Source of the DNA: an uncultured Leifsonia sp.
GTDB taxonomy: Bacteria > Actinomycetota > Actinomycetes > Actinomycetales > Microbacteriaceae
NCBI RefSeq assembly: GCF_945957465.1
Contig: NZ_CAMFLC010000035.1
Location: forward strand, 1-34,124
Direction: 5' to 3'
DNA: 34,124 nt
Under the pieces are notes generated by a model. It had not been told where the DNA came from, did no database searches, and saw nothing but the letters and a program-made list of their open reading frames with translations. The translations under genes were made by a program, and so were the position numbers. How positions within the stretch are numbered: position 1 is the stretch's first letter; the number at the start of each line of letters is the position of its first letter. Of this stretch, positions 22,364 through 30,119 are shown one piece after another.

Positions 22364-22980
22364 ATGAGCATCTCCATCCCCGGAAAGGTGATCGTCTTCG
22401 ATTACGGGGAGGTCATCTCGGTCACTCCGAGCGAGGCGGACCGCACGGCGCTGGTGGGGATCGCCGGCGGGGACGCGGAGCAGTTCTGGCCGGCGTACTG
22501 GCGTCATCGCAACGCGCTCGACCAGGGCACGCTGACCATCCAGCAGTACTGGCGGGCATCGAGCGCGAGCTCGGCGAGAGCTGGGAGGACGCGACGATCC
22601 ACCGGCTCTGGCTCGCCGACTTCCGCAGCTGGCTGACCATCGATCACGACACCCTGCAGGTGCTCCTCGACCTGAAGGCGGGCGGGACCCGGCTGGCACT
22701 GCTCTCGAACGCCGGTCGCGACTTCGGGTCGTACTTCCGTCATGGAACGCTCGGCGACCTGTTCGAGCAGGTCTTCGTCAGCGGCGAACTGGGAACCGTC
22801 AAGCCCGGCGCCGAGATCTTCGAGCACGTGATGGCGGAGCTCGGCGTGACCGCGGAGCAGACCGTGTTCATCGACAACAAGGCGGAGAACGTGGAGGGTG
22901 CCAGGGCACTCGGCATCGCGGGCCACGTGTACACGTCCGCAGCCGACCTGCGGGCATATCTGGAGAGCCTGGCGGCTTAG
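22364..22980 (+). pseudogene. HAD-superfamily hydrolase broken by a one-base loss
   Basis: The frame from ATG 22364 gives the HAD motif I (VIVFDYGEV, with the second Asp of DxD replaced by Gly) and continues to QQYWR at 22555. The proper continuation, GIERELGESWEDATIHRLW, is in the frame that starts with G22555, so one G is missing from the GGG at 22554-22556. The second frame has motif II (ALLSNAG), the motif III lysine (GTVKPG) and motif IV (FIDNKAENVEGA), and ends at 22980. Together the parts form a complete protein of about 205 residues of the HAD-IA (epoxide-hydrolase/YihX-like) group. As written, the first frame ends at 22636 in unrelated sequence. Sequencing error in the G run is possible. 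Confidence 0.8.
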
Positions 22981-22987
22981 TCTCGGT

Positions 22988-24073
22988 ATGACTTCCCTTT
23001 TCGATCCGCTCACCCTGCGCGACGTCACCGTCCGCAACCGCATCTGGACCTCGCCGATGTGCCAGTACTCCGTGCTGGACGAATCAGGCGTGCCGCAGAC
23101 GTGGCACCTGGTCCACCTCGGCTCGCTCGCCGCGGGTGGCAGCGGCATCGTCTTCACCGAGGCGACCGCGGTGAACGCGGAGGGCCGGATCTCTCCGCGC
23201 GACACGGGGATCTGGACCGATGAGCAGGCGGAGGCCTGGCGGCCGATCGTCGAGTTCATCGCGGCTCAGGGCGCTGTGCCCGCCATCCAGCTCGCGCACG
23301 CCGGGCGCAAGGCGTCGAGCTGGCCGGCGTGGGGCTTCGAGGACCGGCACGGGTCCGTCCCCGCCGACGAGGGCGGCTGGACGGCCGTCGCACCGTCGGC
23401 CGTCGCATTCGGCGACCTCGCGGTGCCGGCTGAGCTCGACCACGCGGGTATCGATGCGATCGTCGACGACTTCCGCTCCGCGGCACGCCGTTCCGTCGAC
23501 GTCGGGTTCCGCATTCTGGAGCTGCACGCGGCGCACGGGTATCTGCTGCACGAGTTCCTGTCGCCCATCGCCAACCACCGCACCGATGAGTACGGCGGCT
23601 CGCTGGAGAACCGCGCGCGTCTGCTGCTGCGCATCGTGGCGGCGGTGCGCGAGGCTGTCGGCGACGCCGTTCCGCTGTTCGTCCGGTTCTCCGGGAGCGA
23701 TTGGACCCCGGGCGGATGGGATGAGCAGCAGACCGCCACCGTCGCCGGGTGGGCGCAGGAGGCCGGGGCCGACTTCTTCGACATCTCGTCCGGCGGCATC
23801 CAGACCGGCGTACGGATCCCACTCGAACCCGGCTACCAGGTCCCGTTCGCCGAGCACGTCCGCAGCTCCGCCGAAGTGGATGTGAGCGCCGTCGGCCTGA
23901 TCACGACGCCGCAGCAGGCGGCCGACATCGTCGAGAACGGAAGCGCGGACGCGGTCATGCTGGCGCGCGAACTCCTCCGCGACCCGCACTTCCCGTTGCG
24001 GGCCGCACACGAACTCGGCGTCGCGGTCGATTACTGGCCGGCGCAGTATCTGCGGGCGCGCTGGCGCGACTGA
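22988..24073 (+). CDS. NADH:flavin oxidoreductase, old yellow enzyme (YqjM class)
   Basis: The protein is 361 aa from ATG 22988, 5 bases after the HAD stop. It has the short thermophilic-like/YqjM-class pattern: SPMCQYS with the redox-modulating Cys25, QLAHAGRKAS, HAAHGYLLHEFLSPIANHRTDEYGGS with His180, His183 and Tyr185, then VRFSGSDW and the FMN phosphate segment ARELLRDPHFPLRAA. It is an FMN TIM barrel that reduces alkene bonds of enones with NAD(P)H in the cytoplasm. Its physiological substrate is unknown, as for most of the family. The end converges with a VOC gene 28 bases away. Confidence 0.95.
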   Translation: MTSLFDPLTLRDVTVRNRIWTSPMCQYSVLDESGVPQTWHLVHLGSLAAGGSGIVFTEATAVNAEGRISPRDTGIWTDEQAEAWRPIVEFIAAQGAVPAIQLAHAGRKASSWPAWGFEDRHGSVPADEGGWTAVAPSAVAFGDLAVPAELDHAGIDAIVDDFRSAARRSVDVGFRILELHAAHGYLLHEFLSPIANHRTDEYGGSLENRARLLLRIVAAVREAVGDAVPLFVRFSGSDWTPGGWDEQQTATVAGWAQEAGADFFDISSGGIQTGVRIPLEPGYQVPFAEHVRSSAEVDVSAVGLITTPQQAADIVENGSADAVMLARELLRDPHFPLRAAHELGVAVDYWPAQYLRARWRD

Positions 24074-24101
24074 CGCGGCGGCCGCGCGGCGCGGGCACCG
24101 G

Positions 24102-24488
24102 TCACATGGGCGTATTGGGCTGGGTCAGGCAGAGGTAGTTGCCCTCGCTGTCCTGGAACCAGGCCGACTTGCCTTCGTCGTCGGTCGCCACGCCGTTCTC
24201 GGTCTTCAGCCCGGGAAAGTCGTAGTCCGCGAAGACGACGCCTCTGTCGCGCAGGTGCGCCATCTCGGCGGCGATGTCCTCCACGAGCCAGCACATCGCG
24301 GTGTTCTGGGCCGTGCCGGCGTTGGCGGTCTCGTAGATGTAGATCCAGGAGTCTCCACCCGTGCGGTACCGAGCTCCTTGCTCGCTCACATCCTCAGGCT
24401 CGAGTTCGAGCTTGTCCCGGAACCACGCGATGGCGCGGGAGAGGTCTGATGCCGGGAGGACGGAGTAGGTCTTGCTGGACGATAACAT
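24102..24488 (-). CDS. VOC-family protein
   Basis: The protein is 128 aa from ATG 24488, with GAGGAGA about 7 nt upstream. The fold pattern is clear: TYSVLPASDLSRAIAWFRDKLELEPEDV in the first module and WFQDSEGNYLCLTQ as the terminal strand, the place of the family DPxGN motif (DSEGN). It contains Trp-rich strands (GGDSWIYIYET and MCWLVED). It could be a glyoxalase-like or resistance-type binding protein; the substrate is not evident. It is divergent from the DsbA-like gene and convergent with the OYE gene. A TAACAT at 24523-24518 (minus strand) is a possible -10 box with a short leader. Confidence 0.88.
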   Translation of the reverse strand: MLSSSKTYSVLPASDLSRAIAWFRDKLELEPEDVSEQGARYRTGGDSWIYIYETANAGTAQNTAMCWLVEDIAAEMAHLRDRGVVFADYDFPGLKTENGVATDDEGKSAWFQDSEGNYLCLTQPNTPM

Positions 24489-24601
24489 GAGAATTTCTCC
24501 TCTTCTTTCCGCGCGGCATGTTACTCCCATCGCGGTGCCACGGCCCGCTCGACCGGACTGTCCACCCGAGCGCGGCTGAGGCATTGCCCAGATCGATACG
24601 C

Positions 24602-24607
24602 TACATT
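24602..24607 (+). promoter_or_regulatory. Candidate -10 box for a leaderless DsbA-like mRNA
   Basis: TACATT ends 6 nt before GTG 24614, and no ribosome site is present. A TTGCCC at 24584-24589 is too close to act as its -35 box (12-base gap). Confidence 0.4.
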
Positions 24608-24613
24608 TCACCG

Positions 24614-25459
24614 GTGCCGAACAAACCGCAGAAGAAGAGAAGTACCGCTGAAGCGCGCGAGATCACGCGGCAGCCTCAGGAGGCCGGCGATCGGCGGACC
24701 TGGCGGCGCAGGGCGCTGCTCCCCCTCGTCGCCTCGTCGGCGGTGATCATCGTGGCCGGAGCCGTGCTCGGGGCTTTCGCGCTGCGGCCTGGCCCCACTC
24801 CGGCGGCAGGACCGCGAAACATGGAATCGGGGTCCATCGTCGTCACGGGCGCCGACGGCGCAGTGCGAGTCGAGCTGTCATCCGCGCTGCGCGCCGGCGA
24901 AGACCCGACGGTGACCGCTTGGGACCTCGATGACGACCGGACCCATGTGCAGACCTTCATCGACTGGGCCTGCCCGGCATGTGAGGCGTTCGAGGCCCAG
25001 TACGGCGAAGCCCTCCTCCGCCGCGTCGCCGCCGGCGAGGCGACACTCGAGATCTTCCCGGTCGCCATCCTCGACCATCAGTACACGACCGACTACTCCA
25101 CGCGGGCGGCGAACGCGGCAGCGTGCTTCGCCGACCGTGCACCCGAACGGTTCCTCTCCGCCCAGGCCGCGATGTTCGCGCACCAGCCGGAGGAGGGCGG
25201 ACCGGGCCTCTCGACGGACGAGATCATCGAGGTGCTGCACAACGAGGGAATCCAGGAGGACTCCGTCGACTCCTGCATCCGCGCGTCCACCTTCGCCGAT
25301 TGGGTGGCTGAGCAGACGGCTCGGATCACCGCCGACCCGCGGGCGCAGACGACGTCGCCCAATGGCACGAAAGGCTTCTCGACACCGACCATCGTCGCCG
25401 ACGGCGCGACGTGGGACCGCACGACGCCGCTGAACGAGTTGCTCGGCCTGAGCGACTGA
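24614..25459 (+). CDS. Membrane-anchored DsbA-like thiol oxidoreductase
   Basis: The protein is 281 aa from GTG 24614. A basic cytoplasmic tail (NKPQKKRS) is followed by one membrane helix at about 34-57, so the rest is outside. The thioredoxin-like domain has the active site CPAC at 120-123 (FIDWACPACEAFEAQYG) and a cis-proline segment GFSTPTIV near 262. Helical insert sequences between them fit the DsbA group (Thioredoxin_4/MSMEG-like). It probably makes or rearranges disulfides in exported proteins. The C-C spacing is two residues with Pro-Ala, which differs from the CPHC of DsbA and the CGPC of thioredoxin. The upstream in-frame reach to 24518 has no start signal. Confidence 0.88.
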   Translation: MPNKPQKKRSTAEAREITRQPQEAGDRRTWRRRALLPLVASSAVIIVAGAVLGAFALRPGPTPAAGPRNMESGSIVVTGADGAVRVELSSALRAGEDPTVTAWDLDDDRTHVQTFIDWACPACEAFEAQYGEALLRRVAAGEATLEIFPVAILDHQYTTDYSTRAANAAACFADRAPERFLSAQAAMFAHQPEEGGPGLSTDEIIEVLHNEGIQEDSVDSCIRASTFADWVAEQTARITADPRAQTTSPNGTKGFSTPTIVADGATWDRTTPLNELLGLSD

Positions 25460-25465
25460 CGACAG

Positions 25466-25498
25466 GACGGCGGCCGATCGCGCTGCACGGCCGCCGTC
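25466..25498. terminator. Perfect 11-bp hairpin between convergent genes
   Basis: GACGGCGGCCG (25466-25476) pairs exactly with 25488-25498 around an 11-nt loop. It sits between the stop at 25459 and the minus-strand stop at 25503, leaving 4-6 bases on each side. No U-tract follows. Confidence 0.7.
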
Positions 25499-25502
25499 GC
25501 CA

Positions 25503-26540
25503 TCACCGACGCCGGGTGGCGTCCTGGACCTCGCCCACGAGCTCCTCGATGATGTCCTCGAGGAACAGCACGCCCGCGGTGGCGCCTTCGCCGTCCACGG
25601 CCCGCGCCAGGTGGCTTCCCGTGCGGCGCATGCTCTCCAGCGCGTCCTCCAGATCGCTGTCGACGAAGACGGTCACCAGCCGGCGCACGCGCTTGGCCGG
25701 AACCGGGAGGTCGAAGCCGGTTTCCTCCAGGTCGAGGACGTCTTTGAGGTGCAGGTAACCGGTCGGCTCGCCGTCGGCATCCGGAACGACGTAGCGCGAG
25801 AAACCGTGCTTCGCGACCGCCCTCTCGACGTCGGCCGGGGTCGGGGCGGGTGGCAGCGAGACCAGCGTCTCCGGCTTGACCATGACATCCCGCACCTTCT
25901 TGGCGGTGAACTCGAACGCCGCAGTGAGCGCGCCGGTCCGGTCGGTCAGCAGCCCCTCCCGGGTCGACTGGTTCACGATGGTCGCGACTTCGTCGAGGGT
26001 GAACGTGCTGGCCGCCTCGTCCTTCGGCTCCACGCGGAACAGCCGCAGCACGCTGTTGGCCGTCGCGTTGAGAGCGACGATGATCGGCCGCACCGCCCGC
26101 CCCACGCCGACGAGCGGAGGCGCGAGCAGCAGCGCCGCCCTGTCCGGCATCGAGAAGGAGATGTTCTTGGGCACCATCTCGCCGAAGACGACGTGCAGGA
26201 ACGACACCACGACCAGCGCGATGACGAACGCGACGGTCCCGATCACGTCCTCCGACCAGCCGGTCGCCGAGAGCGGGACTTCGAGCAGGTGGTGGATGGC
26301 CGGCTCGGAGACGTTCAGGATCAGCAGCGAGCACACCGTGATGCCGAGCTGGGTCGTCGCGAGCATGAGCGTCGCGTGCTCCATGGCGTAGAGCGCAGTC
26401 TTCGCGCTGCGCTTCCCGCGCTCGGCGAGCGGCTCGATCTGCGAACGGCGCGCGGAGATGACCGCGAACTCGGCCCCCACGAAGAACGCGTTCACGAGGA
26501 GGAGCACCACCAGCCAGGCGATGCCGGCCCAGTCGCTCAT
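25503..26540 (-). CDS. CNNM/CorC-like membrane protein with CBS pair, lacking the CorC domain
   Basis: The protein is 345 aa. A DUF21/CNNM transmembrane domain fills about residues 1-180, with the NAFFVGAEFAVISARRSQIE entry helix and the GEMVPKNISFSMPDRAALLLAPPL segment. A CBS pair follows to the end, FLEDIIEELVGEVQDATRRR. Family members with the full architecture continue with a CorC_HlyC domain of about 80 residues, which is missing here. CNNM proteins take part in Mg2+ efflux or homeostasis, and others were named hemolysin-like. The start ATG overlaps the end of the first CNNM gene (ATGA), so the paralogues are cotranslated and may form a heteromer. Confidence 0.9.
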   Translation of the reverse strand: MSDWAGIAWLVVLLLVNAFFVGAEFAVISARRSQIEPLAERGKRSAKTALYAMEHATLMLATTQLGITVCSLLILNVSEPAIHHLLEVPLSATGWSEDVIGTVAFVIALVVVSFLHVVFGEMVPKNISFSMPDRAALLLAPPLVGVGRAVRPIIVALNATANSVLRLFRVEPKDEAASTFTLDEVATIVNQSTREGLLTDRTGALTAAFEFTAKKVRDVMVKPETLVSLPPAPTPADVERAVAKHGFSRYVVPDADGEPTGYLHLKDVLDLEETGFDLPVPAKRVRRLVTVFVDSDLEDALESMRRTGSHLARAVDGEGATAGVLFLEDIIEELVGEVQDATRRR

Positions 26541-27868
26541 ACGTCACCTCCCGCAGCCGGCGCATCCGGGTCGGGGGTGTACCGGATGCGATCGACCCTG
26601 CGGCCGTCCAGACGCTCGACGCGGAGCGTGCCGCCGCCGATGGCGACCTCGTCGCCGACCTTCGGGAGCCGCCCGAGCTCGTTCATGACGAAGCCCGCGA
26701 CGGTCTCGTACGGGCCGTCTTCGGGAACCGCGACGTCGGCCTGCTCGCGCAGTTCGTCCGGCCGCAGGATGCCGGGGAACGTGATGGAGTCGCGACCGCG
26801 GACCACGCCGGCCCGCGTTCGGTCGTGCTCGTCTGCGACTTCTCCGACGATCTCCTCCACCAGGTCCTCGAGCGTGGCGATGCCGGAGGTGCCCCCGTAT
26901 TCGTCGACGACCACTGCCATCTGATACCCCCGGCCGCGCAGTTCACCCAGCAGCGTGTCCAGGCTCATGGTCTCCGGCACACGCAGCGCCTCGGTCTGCA
27001 GCGCAGAGACGGGCACGCGGCCACGACGCTGACGAGGGACGGCGACGGCCTGCTTGACGTGCACGAAGCCCACGACGTCGTCCACGTCCTCGTCCACGAC
27101 CGGGAACCGGGAATAGCCCGTGCTGCGGGCCAGGCCGATGACCGTCTGCGCCGGGTCGGTGCGCTTGACCGCCTCCACCCGGGGCCGGGGAGTCATCACG
27201 TCGGAGGCCGTCCGCGTCGAGAACGCGAGCGTGCGGCTGAGCAGCGTGGCGGTGTCATCTTCGAGCACGCCGGCGCTCGCCGAGCGGCGCACGAGTGACG
27301 AGAGCTCGTCGGCGGTGCGTGCGGCGGACAGTTCCTCCTTGGGCTCGATGCCGAGCATCCGGAGGAAGGCGTTCGCGGTGCCGTTGAGGAGGAACACGAA
27401 CGGGCGGAACACCGTCGTGAAGACGGTCTGGAACGGGATGACCAGCTTGGCGGTCGCGAGCGGGAGCGCCAGCGCGAAGTTCTTCGGGACGAGCTCGCCG
27501 AGGATCATCGACAGCAGCGTCGCCACGGCGATCGCGACGACGGAGGCGATCGGCACGACCGCCGCACCGGGCAGGCCGAGCGCGGTGAGCGGGCCGCGCA
27601 GCAGGGTGCTCAGCGCGGGCTCCATCGTGTAACCGGTGAGGAGCGTGGTCAGCGTGATGCCGAGCTGCGCGCTCGACAGGTGCGTCGAGGTGATCTTCAG
27701 CGCGGCGATCGTCATGGCCAGCCGGGACTCGCCGCGCGCCCGCCGTGCTTCCAGATCGCCTCTGTCGAGGTTGACGAGGGCGAACTCACTGGCCACGAAG
27801 AGCCCGGTGCCGATGGTGAGCAGGAGGCCGACCCCCAGCATGATCCACTCAGAGAGCACGGCGACCAC
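26537..27868 (-). CDS. CNNM/CorC-like membrane protein with CBS pair and CorC_HlyC domain
   Basis: The protein is 443 aa from GTG 27868; a GTG three codons later (27859) has an equal claim. The DUF21 domain covers residues 1-190 (GTGLFVASEFALVNLDRGDLE, then GELVPKNFALALPLATAKLV). A CBS pair lies near 210-340 (VMTPRPRVEAV, FPVVDEDVDDVVGFVHVK), and EDLVEEIVGEVADEHDR begins the CorC_HlyC domain, which ends at the C-terminus (ETVAGFVMNELGRLPKVGDEV). It is probably a divalent-metal transporter of the plasma membrane. It precedes the shorter paralogue, and the pair forms an operon with a possible TATACT box upstream. Confidence 0.93.
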   Translation of the reverse strand: MVAVLSEWIMLGVGLLLTIGTGLFVASEFALVNLDRGDLEARRARGESRLAMTIAALKITSTHLSSAQLGITLTTLLTGYTMEPALSTLLRGPLTALGLPGAAVVPIASVVAIAVATLLSMILGELVPKNFALALPLATAKLVIPFQTVFTTVFRPFVFLLNGTANAFLRMLGIEPKEELSAARTADELSSLVRRSASAGVLEDDTATLLSRTLAFSTRTASDVMTPRPRVEAVKRTDPAQTVIGLARSTGYSRFPVVDEDVDDVVGFVHVKQAVAVPRQRRGRVPVSALQTEALRVPETMSLDTLLGELRGRGYQMAVVVDEYGGTSGIATLEDLVEEIVGEVADEHDRTRAGVVRGRDSITFPGILRPDELREQADVAVPEDGPYETVAGFVMNELGRLPKVGDEVAIGGGTLRVERLDGRRVDRIRYTPDPDAPAAGGDV

Positions 27869-27933
27869 CCCACTCGGGGGGACTCGTCGGATGGAATGGG
27901 CTGGCAGAAGGAGGGTCGTCCATTTCGCGAGTC

Positions 27934-27939
27934 AGTATA
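27934..27939 (-). promoter_or_regulatory. Candidate -10 box of the CNNM operon
   Basis: TATACT on the minus strand lies about 66 bases upstream of GTG 27868 and gives a leader of about 58 nt. It differs from TATAAT by one base. No -35 match is seen at 17 bases. The rest of the 205-bp divergent region (27869-28073) shows no gene. Confidence 0.45.
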
Positions 27940-28073
27940 GCGGCGCGCATCGCGCGGATGCTGGGTTCCCGCGGCCGGAAGGCGATTCCCAGCGTGCCCA
28001 TCGACACGCCATAGGGCTCCCGAAGCGAGCGGCGGCATCCTCGCGGCAGAGAGTCCACCGAGAGGATCCGCCC

Positions 28074-28469
28074 ATGAGCACCACCGTCCCGAATCCCGGC
28101 CAGTCCTGGCAGCCGGCGCCGCACGCCGCGCCCGGGTACGGGCAGCCGACACCGCAGTATGCTCCGCAGCCGCAGTACGTACCGCAGCCACACGCGCCGC
28201 AGCCGCCGACGTCGCACGGTAGCGTGCTGCATCGCTGGCCCACCTGGGCGCAGAACACGGCACTGGCGGTCGGTGCGGCCGCCGTGCTCGTCGTGGTGTT
28301 CTTCGCCGGTTACTTCACCGCGCACGCGATCGACGGCGCCCGCGGCGGCTTCGGCACCGGGCAGAACTTCACGCCGCGCCAGTTCGGAGGCGACGGCGGC
28401 GGCTTCGGCGGCCAGTCCGGCTCCGGCGGCGGCTTCGGCGGCCAGTCCGGCTCCGGAAACGGGTCATGA
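28074..28469 (+). CDS. Small single-pass membrane protein with Pro/Gln- and Gly-rich tails
   Basis: The protein is 131 aa from ATG 28074, with GAGAGGAT upstream. Residues 1-50 are Pro/Gln/Tyr-rich (APGYGQPTPQYAPQPQY), one membrane helix follows at about 63-82, and a Gly/Phe/Gln/Ser-rich outer tail ends the protein. The tail contains two copies of GGGFGGQSGS from a 30-bp DNA repeat. The pattern is like many actinobacterial proteins with a low-complexity cytoplasmic part and an anchor, but I recognise no named family or function. Confidence 0.8.
   Translation: MSTTVPNPGQSWQPAPHAAPGYGQPTPQYAPQPQYVPQPHAPQPPTSHGSVLHRWPTWAQNTALAVGAAAVLVVVFFAGYFTAHAIDGARGGFGTGQNFTPRQFGGDGGGFGGQSGSGGGFGGQSGSGNGS
28394..28456. 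repeat. 30-bp tandem repeat, 2.1 copies
   Basis: A 30-bp unit beginning with CGGCGGCGGCTTCGG repeats from 28394 to 28423 and from 28424 to about 28456. The copies are identical as far as the match runs. Each encodes 10 residues of the Gly-rich tail of the small membrane protein, and the period keeps the frame. Confidence 0.8.
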
Positions 28470-28487
28470 CCCGCGTCCCCCGATCGT

Positions 28488-28538
28488 TTCCTCACGTCCT
28501 CCCGCTTCGTTCGGCGTGTCGCGGGAGGACGTGAGGAA
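28488..28538. terminator. Perfect 18-bp hairpin between convergent genes
   Basis: TTCCTCACGTCCTCCCGC (28488-28505) and its exact complement (28521-28538) flank a 15-nt loop. It is the most stable hairpin seen in the window and lies between the stop at 28469 and the GuaB1 stop at 28544. The palindrome GGGTCATGACCC at 28461-28472 overlaps the upstream stop codon. Confidence 0.75.
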
Positions 28539-28543
28539 GCACC

Positions 28544-29983
28544 TCACCAGCTGACGGGGAGGGCTTTGCCTTCCTCGTAGCCGGCCGCCGACTGGATCCC
28601 CACGAGGGCGCGGTCGTGGAACTCGGCCAGCGTCCGCGCTCCGGCGTACGTGAACGAGCTGCGCAGCCCGGTGGTGATCATGTCCAGGAGGTCCTCGACC
28701 GAGGGCCGCAGCGGGTCGAGGTAGATGCGCGAGCTCGAGATGCCCTCCGCGAAGAGCGTCTTGCGGGCCTGCTCGAACGCGTCCAGCCGTTGGAACCGAC
28801 CCTTCACCGCCTTCGTGGAGGCCATCCCCCAGCTCTCCTTGTAGAGCGCACCGCGCTCGTCGGCGACGAGGGCTCCCGGCGCCTCGATCGTCCCGGCGAA
28901 CCACGATCCGATCATCACGGACGCACCGCCGGCGGCGAGCGCGAGGGCCACGTCGCGCGGGTACCGCACCCCGCCGTCCGCCCAGACGTGGGCGCCGAGC
29001 TCCCGCGCGGTCTCACTGGTCTCGAGCACGGCGGAGAACTGCGGCCGGCCCACCGCGGTCATCATGCGCGTCGTGCACATCGCGCCGGGGCCGACGCCCA
29101 CCTTGAGGATGTCGGCGCCCGCGGCCACCAGGTCGCGCACGGCCTGCTCCGTCACGACGTTGCCCGCGGCGATCGGAAGCCCGAGCCCGAGGCCCTTGAC
29201 GGTGCGGATGGCGCGGCGCATGCCGTCCTGGTCGCCGTGGGCCGTGTCGATCACCAGCACGTCCACGCCGGCGGCGGCGAGCGCCTTCGCCTTGGCTGCG
29301 ACGTCGCCGTTGATGCCGACCGCCGCCGCGACCCGCAGCCGGCCGTGGGCGTCGAGCGCGGGCGTGTAGATGGTGGAGCGCAGGGCGCTCGTGCGGCTCA
29401 GCGTCCCGACCACGCGACCGTGGTCGAGCACAGGCGCGAATGCGAGCCCCGCGGCCTCCATCACGTCGAACGCCGCCCGGCCGTCGGGGAGGTCCTCCGC
29501 CTCCAGCGACGTCAGCGCGCCGTGCAGGAGGTCGCCGATGCGCGCGTCGGGCAGCGCCGAACCGAGCTGGACGGCGGCGAGGCAGCCGAGGTAACGGCCG
29601 TCGTCGTCACTCACGACGACGCCGTGCCCCTCCACCGGGGGCACGCGGCGCAGAACGTCGGCGACCGTCTCGTGCGGGAGGGCGGAATACGGGGTGTCGA
29701 AAGCGACCGGTTGCGCCTTGACCCAGCGGATGGCCTCGTCGAGGTCCTGCAGGTGCATGTCCTGCGGCAGGACCCCGAGGCCGCCGCGGCGCGCGAGGGT
29801 CGCGGCGAGCCGCTTGCCCGTCACCGAGTTCATGTTGGCGGACACGATCGGGATGGTCGCACCCGTGCCGTCCTCGGGTGCGAGCGAGACGTCGAGGCGG
29901 CTCGTCACGTCCGAGCGCGACGGCACCAGGAAGACGTCCGAATAGGTGAGATCGTGACGCGGGGTCGTGGCATAGAACTGCAT
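28544..29983 (-). CDS. guaB1: GuaB1-family IMP dehydrogenase relative (GMP reductase-like)
   Basis: The protein is 479 aa from ATG 29983. It is a TIM-barrel IMPDH/GMPR enzyme with a CBS pair inserted (about 100-215). LTYSDVFLVPSRSDV opens the barrel, SANMNSVTG is at about 50-58, VLVIDTAHGDQ is the central strand, and GPGAMCTTR carries the catalytic Cys303, with the flap WGMASTKAVKGR after it. The SANMNSV form and MCTTR, rather than SAxMDTV and ICTTR, are typical of the GuaB1 group, whose M. smegmatis member is reported to be a GMP reductase. It would therefore turn GMP into IMP rather than IMP into XMP. Family is sure, direction of catalysis less so. It is divergent from kgd. The frame stays open back to 30241 without a better start. 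Confidence 0.88.
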   Translation of the reverse strand: MQFYATTPRHDLTYSDVFLVPSRSDVTSRLDVSLAPEDGTGATIPIVSANMNSVTGKRLAATLARRGGLGVLPQDMHLQDLDEAIRWVKAQPVAFDTPYSALPHETVADVLRRVPPVEGHGVVVSDDDGRYLGCLAAVQLGSALPDARIGDLLHGALTSLEAEDLPDGRAAFDVMEAAGLAFAPVLDHGRVVGTLSRTSALRSTIYTPALDAHGRLRVAAAVGINGDVAAKAKALAAAGVDVLVIDTAHGDQDGMRRAIRTVKGLGLGLPIAAGNVVTEQAVRDLVAAGADILKVGVGPGAMCTTRMMTAVGRPQFSAVLETSETARELGAHVWADGGVRYPRDVALALAAGGASVMIGSWFAGTIEAPGALVADERGALYKESWGMASTKAVKGRFQRLDAFEQARKTLFAEGISSSRIYLDPLRPSVEDLLDMITTGLRSSFTYAGARTLAEFHDRALVGIQSAAGYEEGKALPVSW

Positions 29984-29990
29984 GGGAATA

Positions 29991-29996
29991 ACGGTA
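29991..29996 (-). promoter_or_regulatory. Candidate -10 box for a leaderless guaB1 mRNA
   Basis: TACCGT on the minus strand ends 7 nt before ATG 29983. An AAGGA further upstream is 13 bases from the start, too far to be a good ribosome site. No -35 box is clear. Confidence 0.4.
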
Positions 29997-30119
29997 TCCT
30001 TCCGGGTCGGACGGCCGCACCCGGTGCCCGATGGGATTAGGCTTGATGCTCGGATGGAGACGGGTGGTCGACGGACCCCCGATCGGAACGAAATCAACGG
30101 AGAGAGTGGGCGATCGGCT

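Noticed and set aside
24074-24086. Hairpin between the OYE and VOC genes
   Set aside because: CGCGG-CGG-CCGCG has only five pairs in a GC-only stretch where such palindromes arise by chance.
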